64,000 nt of DNA from the NCBI GenBank assembly GCA_964017235.1, contig OZ024931.1:135844033-135908032 (forward strand). The letters run 5' to 3'. This document shows positions 1-12,088 of the stretch, one piece after another. Origin of the DNA: Sabellastarte sp. h YS-2021 (Eukaryota; Annelida; Polychaeta; Sabellida; Sabellidae). Every line of letters starts with the position of its first letter. Position 1 is the stretch's first letter. The notes below the pieces were generated by a model. The model saw nothing but the letters and a program-made list of their open reading frames with translations. It did not search any database and was not told the DNA's origin. The position numbers and the translations under genes are program-made.

Positions 1-270
1 GGATTTAAGTTGAGCTAAAAATCAGCTGAGGTTTAGTATAAACAGCTGTAAACTTGATCTGATTTTTGGCTCAACTTGAGCTTGATCCCTTTTGTGAATA
101 CCTGTTTTACCTACATGTTTTAAAACATTTTACTAAACAAGTTTGTTTTCATTAGAGGTAAAGGTCACAAGCTGCAGAGTTTCTACATGGGGATACCCTA
201 GTCACGAATACTCAAGAATGGTTATTATGGGTATTGACACCATTCTTAAGAAATTTACAGCCATGAGCTC

Positions 271-1170
271 ATGTTTACAACTGGTAAGAATGCTGCATTC
301 AGAAAGAAATTCGTGAGTGGTTATCATCATGAGCTCACAGCTTGGGATAATGCCACGAATGATGTCACAGGCCATATTTATACCAATCGTGAGAAGACTA
401 CCTACAGAAACTTTCTAATTTCTGATGACAACAAAAATGCAGAATACATGTACTTTCGTTGTAAAAGTTTATTAAAAAAGTGTTTTAATACTCTAGATTT
501 TGCAAATAACCCCAGAAAATATATAACAATTGAAATATGCACCTTTGACATGGTGGACATCGAAATATTATGATTACTTTTATTTCTTTGTCATTTGTGT
601 TTGTTTACATCCACATATAAACACACAGACCATAAAAAACAAAGTACAGTTAAAGCTTCCCACTGGTAGTTACCAGCTCAGGATTGGTGCACACCAGCTC
701 ACCACCCTTTTATGGTTGCAGCACAATGTTGCATTCAAATGGCAATTCACTGGTGGTAATCACAAGTTCACGGCCTGTAAAAATGCCAAGAACAATGTCA
801 TGTGCTGTATTTACCACTCGTGAGTAGGCTACCTTAAGAAACTTTTAATTTGTGCATGGCCTTTATCTCTAATGACAGCTAAGATGCAGAATACATGTGC
901 TTTTGTTATCAAACACATCAAGTGCAGTGATTTAATATTTTAGATTTTGCAAATAGCCTCAGAAAAGGTGTAACAAATGAAATATACATATTTTACAATA
1001 TTGGACAGCAAAATACTGCGATTACTTTTATTTCTCCAGCTTTGTCATTTTGTTTGTTTACATCCATATATAAACACACAGACAACGAATAACTGAAGAA
1101 TGGTTTCCCACTGGAAAGTATGAATTAACAAGTGGTGGACACAGGCTCACAGCCTACCTGTGAATGCAAA
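271..1170. repeat. Diverged tandem duplication, period about 453 bp
   Basis: Two diverged direct copies follow each other. Shared landmarks are 'gatgcagaatacatgt', 'tagattttgcaaata', 'gattacttttatttct' and 'ataaacacacagac' (near 617 and 1070). Short open frames in the first copy (271-573, 530-823) are not kept in the second, so I do not call a gene. The family is unknown to me. Confidence 0.7.
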
Positions 1171-2639
1171 ATTAGTGTAGGAATAGTGTGGGACTACAGG
1201 CCTACTGTGTCATTAAAGGAGTTGTGGGGCCTCTGTGTAAGTAAGGGAGGAACTGAGGCTGGACAGTTTGTGTACAGTAGATGACAAGGATAGTTCCCAC
1301 TGTGTAAGTAAATGAGAGCTCAGGGGCCCTCTGTTTCTTAAAATGAAGAGTTAAGGGTTTGTGTATAGGTAGTATAGAGGCTAGAAATAATAGAAAGTGG
1401 GAGTTCTGCTTACCATTTAATAGATACATAATTTTATGAAAAATTGTATGCTCATTTAGCGGATCCCAATGTGCAAGAAGTATATCTGACTGCAAAATTG
1501 AACACATGGCCCAGAGGCTGGCTATGTCGCCCCCTTTTCAGCTCTGAACCAGCTTCTGGAGTAACAGGAATATCATGGCACTAATTCATAAGACACCGGA
1601 ATAGATGTATACATCTAGGGACTGTCTCATACATGCATGAAAAATAAATTACAAAGAATTAATAAAACACCATAATTGTAAATGTACAGAATATTTCAGT
1701 GTAACAAGTCCTGAAAAAGACTATATGCAGTGATACTTACACAACAGTCAAACTTTAAAATATTTTAGTGAATTCTTTTGTAACATTTTAAAAAAGTGTA
1801 CACATGTGAATATCAGCTCCGTGTGTCTTTGAATTTCTGTGAGCTAAGGCAAAATACAGGATATTGCAATTCTAAATTTGAAATCACTAAAAATTGCTAA
1901 ATATCCAAGTGGCTCTTTCAAAAATTAAACTTTGCTGCTCTGGGTCGGGCAGGGGATATTATAACCAATCAGATTCACCGATTTATTCATATACTTCTTG
2001 TTAGAATAATAGCTATACAGTGCAGGACTTGGTGCATATGTGTTCTGGTCCATGGACTGAACCAAATTAATTCCTAAAAAATCTTACACGTCATTGTCTG
2101 TAAACATACATGTGGTACTTGATTGTTGTGTGCTTTTATCACATTTTTATTTCTGAATCATTTTCATGTTGATTACTTTTATTTCTCTGGGGAATCTCTC
2201 TATATATATTCATTGAAAAATGTGCTTTTCTGTGCAAGTAATTAAGTCAAGTGTAAAACAATATCAACCACGAGCAGTGCAACAATACTGCCATGACAAT
2301 TGAACCTTCTCAGATATCATTCAGCCGTTGGACCAACACTGACTGTTGGTTGTATGGCCTGCAGATTTTGCAAACACTAGGCCAATATCGGCTATTGATC
2401 GAGGTCCGTGAATTTTGCCAAATTGTGAAACAGTGATATTTTTATTCAAGATGGTGGTGAGAAATAATAGCCTAGGGATTTTGGGAAGCTTAAAAAAGTT
2501 ATTTATTATGGTATGTATAATAATGAGATTTCAGTGAGTCCACAATTTTGAACTCACTATTCAGGAATCCCTTTTCTAAGATCCACACACAATCTGTTAA
2601 TCAATGGCTTTTTGTAAAGAATGCACTGAAAACGGTTCA
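1171..2639. other. Gene-free AT-rich stretch
   Basis: I see no convincing coding frame, RNA gene or repeat structure here. The minus-strand frame at 1202-1507 has no recognisable motif and is probably chance. Confidence 0.5.
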
Positions 2640-3649
2640 TTATAAAACCCGGACTTCCGGAAGGGCGGTCGGACCAGGGCGGTAGGGCGGTAGATTGGGC
2701 GGTGGTTATATCTCCTAAGCTTTATTAGAGAAGAACCAACAAATTGATCATTATAGTATGTAGAATAGTTGTAGATGTATAATTAAACTGGAAACTTAAC
2801 ATAAGATACCTTAAAAGCATGATATTTATGGAGCAAATCCAAGGAAAGATCGCCCAATTAAGAAACACTGGGAAATCAAAAGCTATGTTAAAATATCTGT
2901 AAAATGCTTATTATTTGCTTGATTTTATTAAGACAACCACCAAATTGTTCATTATAATGTGTAGAATAGTTGTAGATGTATAATTAAACTGGAAACTTAA
3001 CATAAGATACCTTAAAAGCATGATATTTATGGAGCAAATCCAAGGAAAGATCGCCCAATTAAGAAACACTGGGAAATCAAAAGCTATGTTAAAATATCTG
3101 TAAAATGCTTATTATTTGCTTGATTTTATTAAGACAACCACCAAATTGTTCATTATAATGTGTAGAATACTCGTAGATAGATAATCAAACTGGAAACTTA
3201 ACATAAGAAACCTTAAAAGTAAGATATTTACCCATAATACATATCCCTAGAGGTCTACTTACCGCCCAGCCAATCAGAGAACAGATGCTGGTCCGGGTTT
3301 AAGCCCTTGATTTCCCAGTGTTTCTTAATTGGGCAATTTTTTCCATGGATGTTGGTGATAAATATCTTACTTTTAAGATATCTTATGTTAAGTTTTCAGT
3401 TTAATTATCTATCTACAACTATTCTGCACACCATAATGAACACTTTGGTGGTTGTCTTATTAAAATCAAGCAGATATTAAGCATTATACAGGTATTTTAA
3501 CAAAGCCCTTGATTTCCCAGTGTTACTTAATTGGGCGATTTTTTACCCGGACCAGTATCTGTTTTCTGATTGGCTGGGCGGTAATTAGGGCGGTGGTAAG
3601 GGCGGTCCGGAAATTGGTCCGTTTCTGGGTCCGGTTCCGACTTTTATAA
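2640..3649. mobile_element. Fold-back element with GGGCGGT-rich ends and 201-bp internal repeats
   Basis: The ends are inverted: TATAAAA-CCCGGAC at 2641 faces GTCCGG...TTTTATA ending near 3648. Inside, a 201-bp unit ('tagaatagttgtagatg' at 2761 and 2962, diverged at 3163) repeats directly and then recurs in opposite orientation at 3300-3545. An inverted pair containing 'gattggctgggcggta' lies at 3261-3300 (reverse) and 3546-3590 (forward). The heptamer GGGCGGT occurs four times at the left end and three times at the right end in the same orientation. There is no coding capacity, so this is a non-autonomous fold-back or MITE-like element of unassigned superfamily. Confidence 0.75.
2759..3260 (+). 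repeat. 201-bp tandem repeat inside the fold-back element
   Basis: About 2.5 near-identical copies, with unit starts at 2761, 2962 and 3163. The third copy is diverged and merges into the inverted GGGCGGT block. Confidence 0.8.
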
Positions 3650-4160
3650 AGTACCACTGAAAACCAAAAAATTGGTAGATAGTAGCAACATACCTTAGTT
3701 AAAACAAATTTTAACCAACACCTTAGTTTCTAAAACTAAGAACCCTGTTTGGCCCAGCTTAGTTTGAGTTTGAGCATGCACCATGCTTTGTTTACATTTG
3801 GATTTTGGCACAATTGTTTGAATAAAGGGGTAAGCTATTTAGTTATGTAGAGAGGTTTGTAAATTGGATAGGATAGGATCTTCTATTATCAACTATTAAA
3901 ATAAATACTGGTAAATATTCACTTTATTTGATGTATTTCATGGGAGATCCCACAGTAACATCAATCCTTTATATGTTATTGCTGTTTGGCTTCCTTTCAA
4001 TGTGTTTTAACAATACAAAATTAAGTATAATAATAATTTTTCTTTTTTTACCTAATTGTATTTGTTAGAGAAACACATTCGTTTGGTTAAGCAGTCTGAT
4101 TTGTAGGGGCAACAGACTTTTAGTTGGTTAGCCAAACTAACATACATTTGTTAGAATTAG
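3650..4160. other. Gene-free AT-rich stretch
   Basis: Low-complexity AT-rich DNA between the fold-back element and the truncated LINE. No gene or RNA is supported. Confidence 0.5.
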
Positions 4161-6723
4161 TTGTCCCAACTATTCTATTCTGGTGATAGGTCGAGGTTTA
4201 ACGACATCCTACAGTGTTGTGGTTTGGTTCAAAGTGTCTGTGGTCCGACTCATTTATTGGGTCACACTCTGGATGTTCTGATATCTCCCTGCAACTCAGA
4301 TTTTGTCCGCAATGTCAGTGTTGGAGATTTCATTTCTGACCATGCTGCCATAAGATGCCAACTGGATTTCTCTCACCCATCTACCAGCATCGACAAATGG
4401 GTCTCTTATCGTCGGTACCACAGGATTGATATCGACCAGTTCAGAAATGACCTTAAAAATATACCGTTTGTACGGTCCACTGAAGGTACTGCTGCAGAAC
4501 TTTATGATCAGTACACAACTGGTGTTACACAGGTACTTGACAAGCATGCTCCTATCATTTCACGCAAGGCTAAACAGCAGCCTGATGAGTGGTTGTCTGA
4601 TTCGTATCGCATGGCTCGATCTCTTAGGCGGTAATTTGAACGAAGGTGGCGAAAACATAAGTCAGAGTTGAATAGATCAAGACTCCGCTGGCAAATTGCC
4701 TGGTGTAATCGACTGGCCAATAAAGACAAGGGTTCATACTATACAAATCTCATAACTGCAAATAGTCGTGACCCCAAGAAGCTATGGCAGTCATTGATGA
4801 AGGTCTTGCATCACACTTCTGAGACTGTCCTGCCTGCTCATAGCTCAGATAAAAGCCTCGCAGACATGTTTGCTTCTTTTTTCTCCAATAAAATAAGCAA
4901 AATCAGGGACACCTTCTCTACTTCTGGCTCTTTCAATGATGCACCGGATTCGTTGCCTCCTGCTTTCAATGCCTTTATGCCTGTCACTGAAGATGAGGTC
5001 TATAAGTGTATTAGTGAATCCCCCACTAAATCTTGCTCACTAGACCCAATACCAACATTCCTCCTTAAGGATTGTCTTGATATCCTCCTCTCTTCTATTA
5101 CCAAGTTGGTAAATCATTCTCTCATTGAAGGATCTTTCCCAAAGTGTTTCAAAAAGGCGGTTGTCAACCCCCTCATAAAAAAGGCTTTCCTTCCCAGAGA
5201 CAACCTTAAGAATTATTGCCCAGTGTCTGGTCTTTGCTTCCTGTCAAAGTTGGTTGAGTGAGTCGTTGCTAGGCAGCTAACGTCACACATTAATAACAAC
5301 AAACTGGACAATCCTCATCAGTCAGCATATAACCCAGGACATTCCACGGAAACTGCTTTATTGACTATAAAAAACGAGGTTCATCTCTCTCTGGCACGCG
5401 GTGAACCCACAGCTCTAGTACTTCTTGACTTATCAGCCGCATTTGACACTATAGTTCATAATATTCTCCTTGGTTACCTTAAATCCTGGTTTGGTCTTGG
5501 TGGAACAGTTCTAAGGTGGTTTGCTTCCTACTTAAGAAATCGTTGCCAGGCCATTAAGATAGGCTCCACACTATCTGAATTAAGCAATCTCATCTATGGA
5601 GTTCCGCAAGGTTCTGTTCTGGGTCCGTTATTGTTTTCACTCTATACAACACCACTTAGTAAAATTATTCGCCTCCACCCACATATTAAATTCCATTTTT
5701 ATGCAGATGATACTCAGTTATACATCCATCTCTCCGACAAGAATGCTTTTTCGGCTCTCGCCAAGCTAAATGCCTGTCTTCATGATGTCCAAGAGTGGAT
5801 GTCTCTCAGTAAATTGAAGCTCAACCCTGAAAAAACTGAGTTTATTGTCTTTGGTTCCAAGGCTCAACGTCAGAAGATTTCCTCTCACTTTCCTGTTAGC
5901 ATTCTTGGTAGCCTTCTTCATCCGGTTGATTCTGTTAGAAATCTAGGTGTGTGGTTTGATGCAGATTTTTCATTCTCTGAGCATATCAAGAGGACTTGCA
6001 AAGCGTGCTTCCTTCAGATGCGTGACTCCGTAGAATTAGAAAGTATCTCACTCCTGAAGTGGCAGTCCTTGCTGCAAGTGCCTTGGTTAGTAGTCGTCTG
6101 GACTATTGTAACTCTCTGTTCAGAGGTTTGTCCGGTTTCAATCAGTACAAATTGCAAAGTATTCAGAACACCCTAACTTGTATTATTACAAATCATGGAA
6201 AGTATGCTCATGTTACACCCATTCTACAGAAACTCCACTGGTTGCCTGTTAGGTACCGTTGCATTTTCAAAACTGCAACACTTGTGTATAAATTTTTGCA
6301 TAGTGGTTCTCCTTCTTATTTTGAACCATTCTTGTCTTTTAGTAGTTTTCCCTATAGTACTAGACATAGTCACCCAGATCGTCAATACCTTAATTACAGT
6401 TCCTCCTTTCCATTCATCAGTCTTCAAGTCAGCCAAACATTTCGGCCATAGTTTTGCCTTTGATATTCCTAAGATCTGGAATGACCTCCCTCAAGATGTT
6501 CGCAGTGCAACATCAGTTGCCTCCTTCAGAAAGAAGCTTAAAACATACCTGTTTGCAAAAGCCTACCCACCATAGCCTCCCCCGTCACATCTGTGTCTCC
6601 TTGGTACGACCTGGCTATGTCCCTTGATTAACGCTAACTGCCTTGCTTTAGGTTTAGATGCGCCTTAGAGTCCATCAGTGATGGAGATTAAGCGCTATAA
6701 AAGTCCACATTAGATTAGATTAG
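4161..6723 (+). pseudogene. 5'-truncated L2/CR1-like LINE, ORF2 broken
   Basis: One reading frame carries the end of an apurinic-type endonuclease (GPTHLLGHTLDVLIS, then GDFISDHAAI), the linker, and a reverse transcriptase with DLSAAFDT, YGVPQGSVLGPLLF and the catalytic YADDTQLYI. It ends with the conserved tail ...FGHSFAFDIPKIWNDLP and ...SFRKKLKTYLF. TAA (4632-4634) and TGA (5259-5261) interrupt this single frame; a shift near 6020-6060 leaves it and another near 6395 returns to it. The 5' part of the endonuclease and any ORF1 are missing, which is usual for 5' truncation during target-primed reverse transcription. The copy is dead. The wording around YADD and the C-terminal tail fits the L2/CR1 group; the exact clade is inferred. 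Confidence 0.92.
6576..6723 (+). repeat. 3' UTR and ATTAG-repeat tail of the L2/CR1-like LINE
   Basis: After the ORF stop the sequence ends with 'gagattaagcgctataaaag' and then a short direct repeat (ATTAG, three times) in place of poly(A). Short tandem 3' tails are typical of CR1/L2-type elements. Similar tail words appear on the opposite strand near 18390-18435. Confidence 0.8.
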
Positions 6724-6825
6724 ATATGCTGGCTAATTTTTACAATATTTTATTTTTACAATTTGTATTTTTTAAGCTTTATGTAATAGTGTGGAGACCA
6801 GTCAATTAATAAATCTATTAAATTT

Positions 6826-8575
6826 GAATATTTTTTTCATTTTTTATTGTTTCACATATTTGTAATAACCATATACACAATTCACAATGTTGTACACTCT
6901 ATCAGACAAAGTTACAATTCTAGACTAAAAGGGAATTTAAATCAAATAATAGGACTAATCAACATGTAATAAAAAAAAATAAAAAAAACTACATACAATT
7001 TGTTACATGCTACATAATTGAAAAGACACTATAACATATACATTTGAAAGAAAAAAATTACTTCAAGATTAATTCAAACTTTTAAAATGTTTATTCTGAA
7101 AATACTGGAAGCCATCGAAGCCAGGTTTTGACAAATTTTTCTTCCATTTTACCAATCTTTGATAACAGACATTCGTCTGTATATATCTGACAAAGCTTAT
7201 GCTTAAGGGCTGATATGTTTAGTCCACTGCCAGATTTGGATGTTTCAAAAATGTATTTCTTGGTGACAATAATTAATGTGTTAATTGGGATATTGTTTTG
7301 ATCATGCAAGGGATAACCACAGATTATAATAAAGTCAGTAAATATTATTTTAAAGTTAATTTTTTCAACAAGATACTTTTCGATAGCTTCCCAAAAAAGT
7401 TTTACTTGACCACATTGATAACAAGAGTGCAAAATACTTTCTGATACATTGTTACATCTGAGACACAAGGAACAATCGGACAACCCGAGTTTTTGAAGAT
7501 ACTGTTTTGTCCCGAGTATTCTGTACAATACTTTCATCCGGAACCATGTGTGTGTTTAAATTTGTACTCCATCGTTTTTTTGAAGAATGATTATTTTTTT
7601 CCATGGATATCAAACATCTATAAAAATCACTGACCCCTTTAGATTACTTGAATATAATCCGGATATGGTTCGGTATAAAGGGTCTTGCTAGAGAGTCGTT
7701 GTCTTGTTGATCATTATCCTTTAAAAATTTACGGGCATTAAGTTTTACACGGAGGTATGAAAGAAAGTTGACATGATCAAAATTATAAAGTCTCTGTAAC
7801 TGATTGCAGCTCATAATTGTACCCCTTGGATCTAATATATCACTGACTGTTATTAGACCTTTTAAGTACCAATCAGAAAAAAGAGGGGTTCAGCTGAAAA
7901 TTTGTTGTTATACCAAATAGGAGATGTTAGTAAGTGACTTTTAGACTGAAAGATTTGATTGTTTAGGACATTATACCATGAATCAAGTGTGTGTAGCCAA
8001 AACTTATTTGTTGTCCATTGCTTCAGTAATTTAATATATTCTGGGCCAAGCGTTAGAATTCTGTCAAGTTTGGAGTTTACTGTGAGTTGAAATAACTTAA
8101 TCCAAGGGGTGGAATCTTTTCCTCTGAATAGTCTTCGAAGCCAACTTGTTTTAAGAGAACTTAAAAATAGTTTTACATTTATCATTTTTATTCCCCCCAG
8201 GCAATTTTCCTTCATTAAAGTTCTCCTATTTATCTTGTCTGGCTTATCAGACCAAATGAATTTGAATAATATATCATTTAATTGGGTTAACCATATCTCA
8301 TTTGGATTTGGTAGACTTAGAAACAGATGATTTAATTTGGCCAGAAAAAAGGTCTTTATTACGGTCACTTTTCCTATTGGGGTGAGATATCTTCTGTTCC
8401 ATATATTGATGAGATCTTTAATTTCCGTTAGTTTTGCACTAAGATTCAGGTCTAACATACTATCTAGGTCTACTGAAAAAGTTAATCCCAGGAGGTCAAA
8501 CTGAGTACAAAATTTGAATATTACATATCTCCGGCGAATTTCTGTGCGCACTCAAATACTGAAATCATTTTATGT
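6826..8575 (-). pseudogene. 5'-truncated L1/Tx1-like LINE, C-terminal half of ORF2
   Basis: Two minus-strand segments (7862-8551, then 7091-7537) match the region after the reverse transcriptase in L1-type ORF2. The first has FDLLGLTFSVD and IWNRRYLTPIGKVTVIKT. The second has the terminal Cys/His cluster (CSLCLRCNNVSESILHSCYQC). Between them, 7538-7861 is no longer in frame. The endonuclease and catalytic RT motifs are absent. The T-rich stretch at 6826-6850 on + would be the A-rich 3' end. The general plan matches the intact LINE at 14-18 kb, but it is a different, diverged family. Confidence 0.85.
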
Positions 8576-9440
8576 ATATTTATGTAGCCTACTTTATTTA
8601 AAGAAATGAGATGGATACCAGAACAAGAAGTATCAAATACAAAAACAAGAAAGTAGAGTTCTTCATTGTCATGCTATTGTAGCCAATTAATTGAGCTTGA
8701 TGAAGAAGCCATGAGGATGTCAACTTTTTCAAGGAATGTCAGCAAATTTAAGGTTTTCATATTGAGTATTAATTTGTAATATTAATATGAAATTTTAATT
8801 TTGTCTTTCATGTTTATTTAGGCATTTATATGTATTGCAACTCAAGTGACAGATGAACTATTTCTTACATTTATAGATATAAAAATATGTTAATTGTAAT
8901 AGAATTAGAAAAGTGCTATATTTCAAAAATTTTGGTGTAGTAAAAAATGTAAAAGATAATATCAAAATATTAATCTTTTTTAATATTTTATAGCATTGAT
9001 TTTTTGGTTCAGTGAAAACTAATTCAGTGACTAATTCAATTATTTGATAAATTCTGCAGCTTCTATAGATAAATTATTAACCCTTTTCAACCCTTTTTGT
9101 GTGTTTTAATTTGTATACCCATCAGATAGGTGGTAGATCAGTTCAACCTAAACAAACAACCTATTACATGTAGCAATAAAATTGGTAATGTACTAAAGCA
9201 TACCTTTTTTAAAATCAGAACACTTTCACAGTGGCGGTACACTGGCAATGATAATTTGCTACTGTCACACCTCTTAATTGCATTACCCTATCAGCTGTTT
9301 TTGAGTGTATTAGTCATTGAATATTACTAAAGCTAATGTCACATTAAAACTGGAAACACACATTAAATGCTTTTTAATGTTTCATAATGTGAATATAACT
9401 AATGGTTAACTTATTTATCTCACTGACAAACACCATGTTT
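8576..9440. other. Gene-free AT-rich stretch
   Basis: Nothing recognisable. The small + frame at 9130-9330 has no motif. Confidence 0.45.
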
Positions 9441-9450
9441 TTGGTTTATA

Positions 9451-9619
9451 GCCTGGAAACATTGTTGAAGACGTACCAGTGATCACAATCCAATAGTTAT
9501 GATTTTGCAACATGGCAAGAAAGAATAGATAGCAGATTTGGAATTAGACATTCATTTGTAAAATTCATTAATATTGGACCTGGTTATAGAGATGAAAAAG
9601 GACTATATATAGTAGTTGA
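9451..9619 (+). pseudogene. Possible decayed exon, function unknown
   Basis: A good acceptor (tttttggtttatag, ending near 9450) and a good donor (GAA|GTAAGT, exon end about 9619) bracket one frame. That frame reads as plausible protein (ATWQERIDSRFGIRH and GPGYRDEKGLYIVVE are parts of it) but contains one TGA near 9479. I do not recognise the family. Chance is a real alternative for so short a segment. Confidence 0.3.
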
Positions 9620-9983
9620 AGTAAGTTGATTCAAAATTACTTGAACCTGTATATAATATCAACATTAAAATCTTCACTGTGCAGTGTGGATTAAATGTCA
9701 AATATGCAGTACAACTTGCTCTCAGTTTGAAAGTTATTTTGGTTACTCTTTTTATCATCTGAGATTTAATGGATTTCTAAAGTGACTTTATTTTGGCTAC
9801 ATTTATGACAAAATTGAATGAATACAAGGCCTGCATTCATAAAACATGATGAGACATAATTTTGTCAAAAAGCCTTTTGCTTAAGAAAAACAAATTCAAA
9901 GTAACAGGATAAATTTCAATTAAAAAGGCTATGATATGACCTAAAGTTATTTGCAATGAAATGTGCTTTTACTAAACTATGTT

Positions 9984-10160
9984 GGGGGCTCAGTTGTGTA
10001 GAGTGCAACACACTTGACATGAACCTCTTAGGTTGGTAGTTTGAACCCTGGGACCCAACCTGATGTGGGAAAGTTGGTAGTTGCTTAGCAATATTAATGC
10101 CCGATGTTTACACTGCAGAATCTTGGCCAACCAGTATGTATATGTATATTGTTTTTTTTT
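9984..10160 (+). mobile_element. tRNA-derived SINE
   Basis: The head resembles a tRNA gene: box A-like GGCTCAGTTGTGTAGAGTG at 9987 and box B-like GGTAGTTTGAACCC at 10034, spaced as in an RNA polymerase III promoter. It is followed by a non-tRNA body and a T-run near 10150 that could act as terminator. Part of the body ('ggaaagttggtag' ... 'ccaaccagtatg') recurs at 40985-41080, which supports a dispersed SINE rather than a tRNA gene. Confidence 0.75.
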
Positions 10161-11282
10161 TGTTTCTGATGAACTATATTTCAAAAAAGCATTTTGAGAA
10201 TATGAGTGACTTGTTTCTTGTTTATTGTCATGTAAAGCATTATTTTGAAAAGGATGAGGTAATAAAATGATTTGACCTTGCAGCCAGATCAGTAATACTT
10301 AATCAATTTAATTGATTAATAAAAGTAACTAACTGATAAAGTTTCACAAGCCTACTTATGTTCTAGGTATATATTTCAATTGACAAAAGGGATGCAATTC
10401 CTCACTCCCCCATCATAATCCCTTTCAAGGCCCCTAAGCCTTTGAAGTTTGCTTGATGTTATCCATCAAACAAGGTATGTTTCTAACTTTCTATTGCTCT
10501 GTTGTATAAATAAAAGGCCAAGAGGGCTCATGCTAGTCATGACAATTATGACAAATTTAATTTTTATTAAATCAAGTGGTGTATTGTGGTCAACCCCCAT
10601 CCACAACACACACAGAAATTCTTTAAAAAGACAGAGAAAAAGAGTGAGGCTTAATCCAGTAACAAACGATGACTGAAATGGTTAACACATTTCCAGCTGT
10701 GCTGATAGACTTGACATATGTAGAACATTGGCACTGTACAGTACAGCACTGTACAGTACAGTGTATATATCCAAATAAAAAAAATTAGCCTTTCTAGACA
10801 TATTAGAGTACCATTATTATGTGTTTTTGCAGTGCCCTGCAAAGTATATGTAAACCATGCCATTTAGAAATGTATACACTAGCTTATAAACAAGTGTTTC
10901 ATTAAATTAATCCAATTTTCCACAATTATAATTTTAACTCCAATTTCAACTCGGTACTAAACAATTGTTGATTTGGTCAACAAATAAATTGGATTACACA
11001 AACAGCTAATTGTAATTTTAGTTAATATCCCAATTGCATTTTATACATGAAGGAGCTGGATTGGTCTTATAATGTTAGTAATTATGGTATACTGTCATGC
11101 ATTTAAATTGGTAGTTTTAATAGTACAGTGAATATACTTATAATTAACTCACTTAGGTAGGGGGAATGGGTATAAATATCAGGTCTTTCTGTATCAAGCC
11201 ATTATTGTTTTATTGATGCTATCACTGTGAATCTCACAGAAGTTATCTATTAAAACAGATTTGAGACTGATAATTTCCAGAG
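10161..11282. other. Gene-free stretch
   Basis: AT-rich sequence with no supported gene. It contains only a perfect two-copy 15-bp repeat at 10732-10763. Confidence 0.45.
10732..10763. repeat. 15-bp direct repeat of CACTGTACAGTACAG
   Basis: Two perfect copies in tandem, each built from overlapping TGTACA/GTAC palindromes. Role unknown. Confidence 0.85.
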
Positions 11283-11312
11283 TTATACTTTAATCATTGG
11301 AAAATAATACCT

Positions 11313-11640
11313 TCATTTTAATTGTAAATTCATTAGAGGACAATAATGCATCTCATTAGGTTCAAGGGTCCCTCTAGTGTTTTTAGCAATTTTAATCCAC
11401 ATTGGATTGAAGACAAAGAGCTTTGACTCAAGTTCTACAGTGTTGAGCAAGGGTATCAACACCAATGCTCCCTCTTTAATGGATTTGATGATATTGTTGA
11501 GGAAACCCTGAGTGTCCCACCAGTGTATGATGTTGGCTAGACGGGGTACCAGCCAACCTTTAACAATAAAGGGACTGGTATCGCCCACGATGACCTTGCT
11601 GCATTCTTTTTTATGTTGTGAGATGGTGCTATTTTCCCCG
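11313..11640 (-). pseudogene. Unrecognised coding-like fragment
   Basis: A minus-strand frame is open for about 110 codons and has protein-like composition (IVGDTSPFIVKGWLVPRLAN, then FVFNPMWIKIAKNTRG, then EPNEMHYCPLMN). I cannot assign a family. The frame extends upstream of the first Met at 11588 to about 11640, so the start is uncertain, and it may be one exon or a TE fragment. The NADAR/SGNH-like locus lies about 450 bp away on the other strand. Confidence 0.3.
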
Positions 11641-12088
11641 CGAAACAGTTGCTTGCATTTTCAACGGCATTTTTCCGGGATGTGAACTAGTAAGTACCAT
11701 TGCTGAATAACCAAAAGAATGCATCATTGCTAGCTATCGTGTATCTGGAAAACTCGATTGTTATTTTAATTATTTATATGCATTTTGTATGCATTTTTAC
11801 ATATATTATTGGACTTATAACATCAAATAATGCGAATTAAACTTGAAAATATTTTGGAAAAACAATAATCTTTAGAAGCAAATACGTGGTTTTGGGCGAT
11901 AATAGGAGTTCGACAACACTTAATTAGAAATATTTTTATTTAATTTCTTCTTGATCATTGCTAGGTAGTAACTACAGAAGCGTAGTACCCAAGATGATGG
12001 GCGATACCTGACCCTATATTGCAGAGTAGGGTCGGGAACCAGACTAGATGTTGGCTGGCGGTGCAAGCAAATAGCAAAGAAAATCTGA

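Noticed and set aside
9984-10056. Functional tRNA gene
   Set aside because: Arms do not pair well, box B departs from GGTTCGA, and the sequence continues into a dispersed SINE body.
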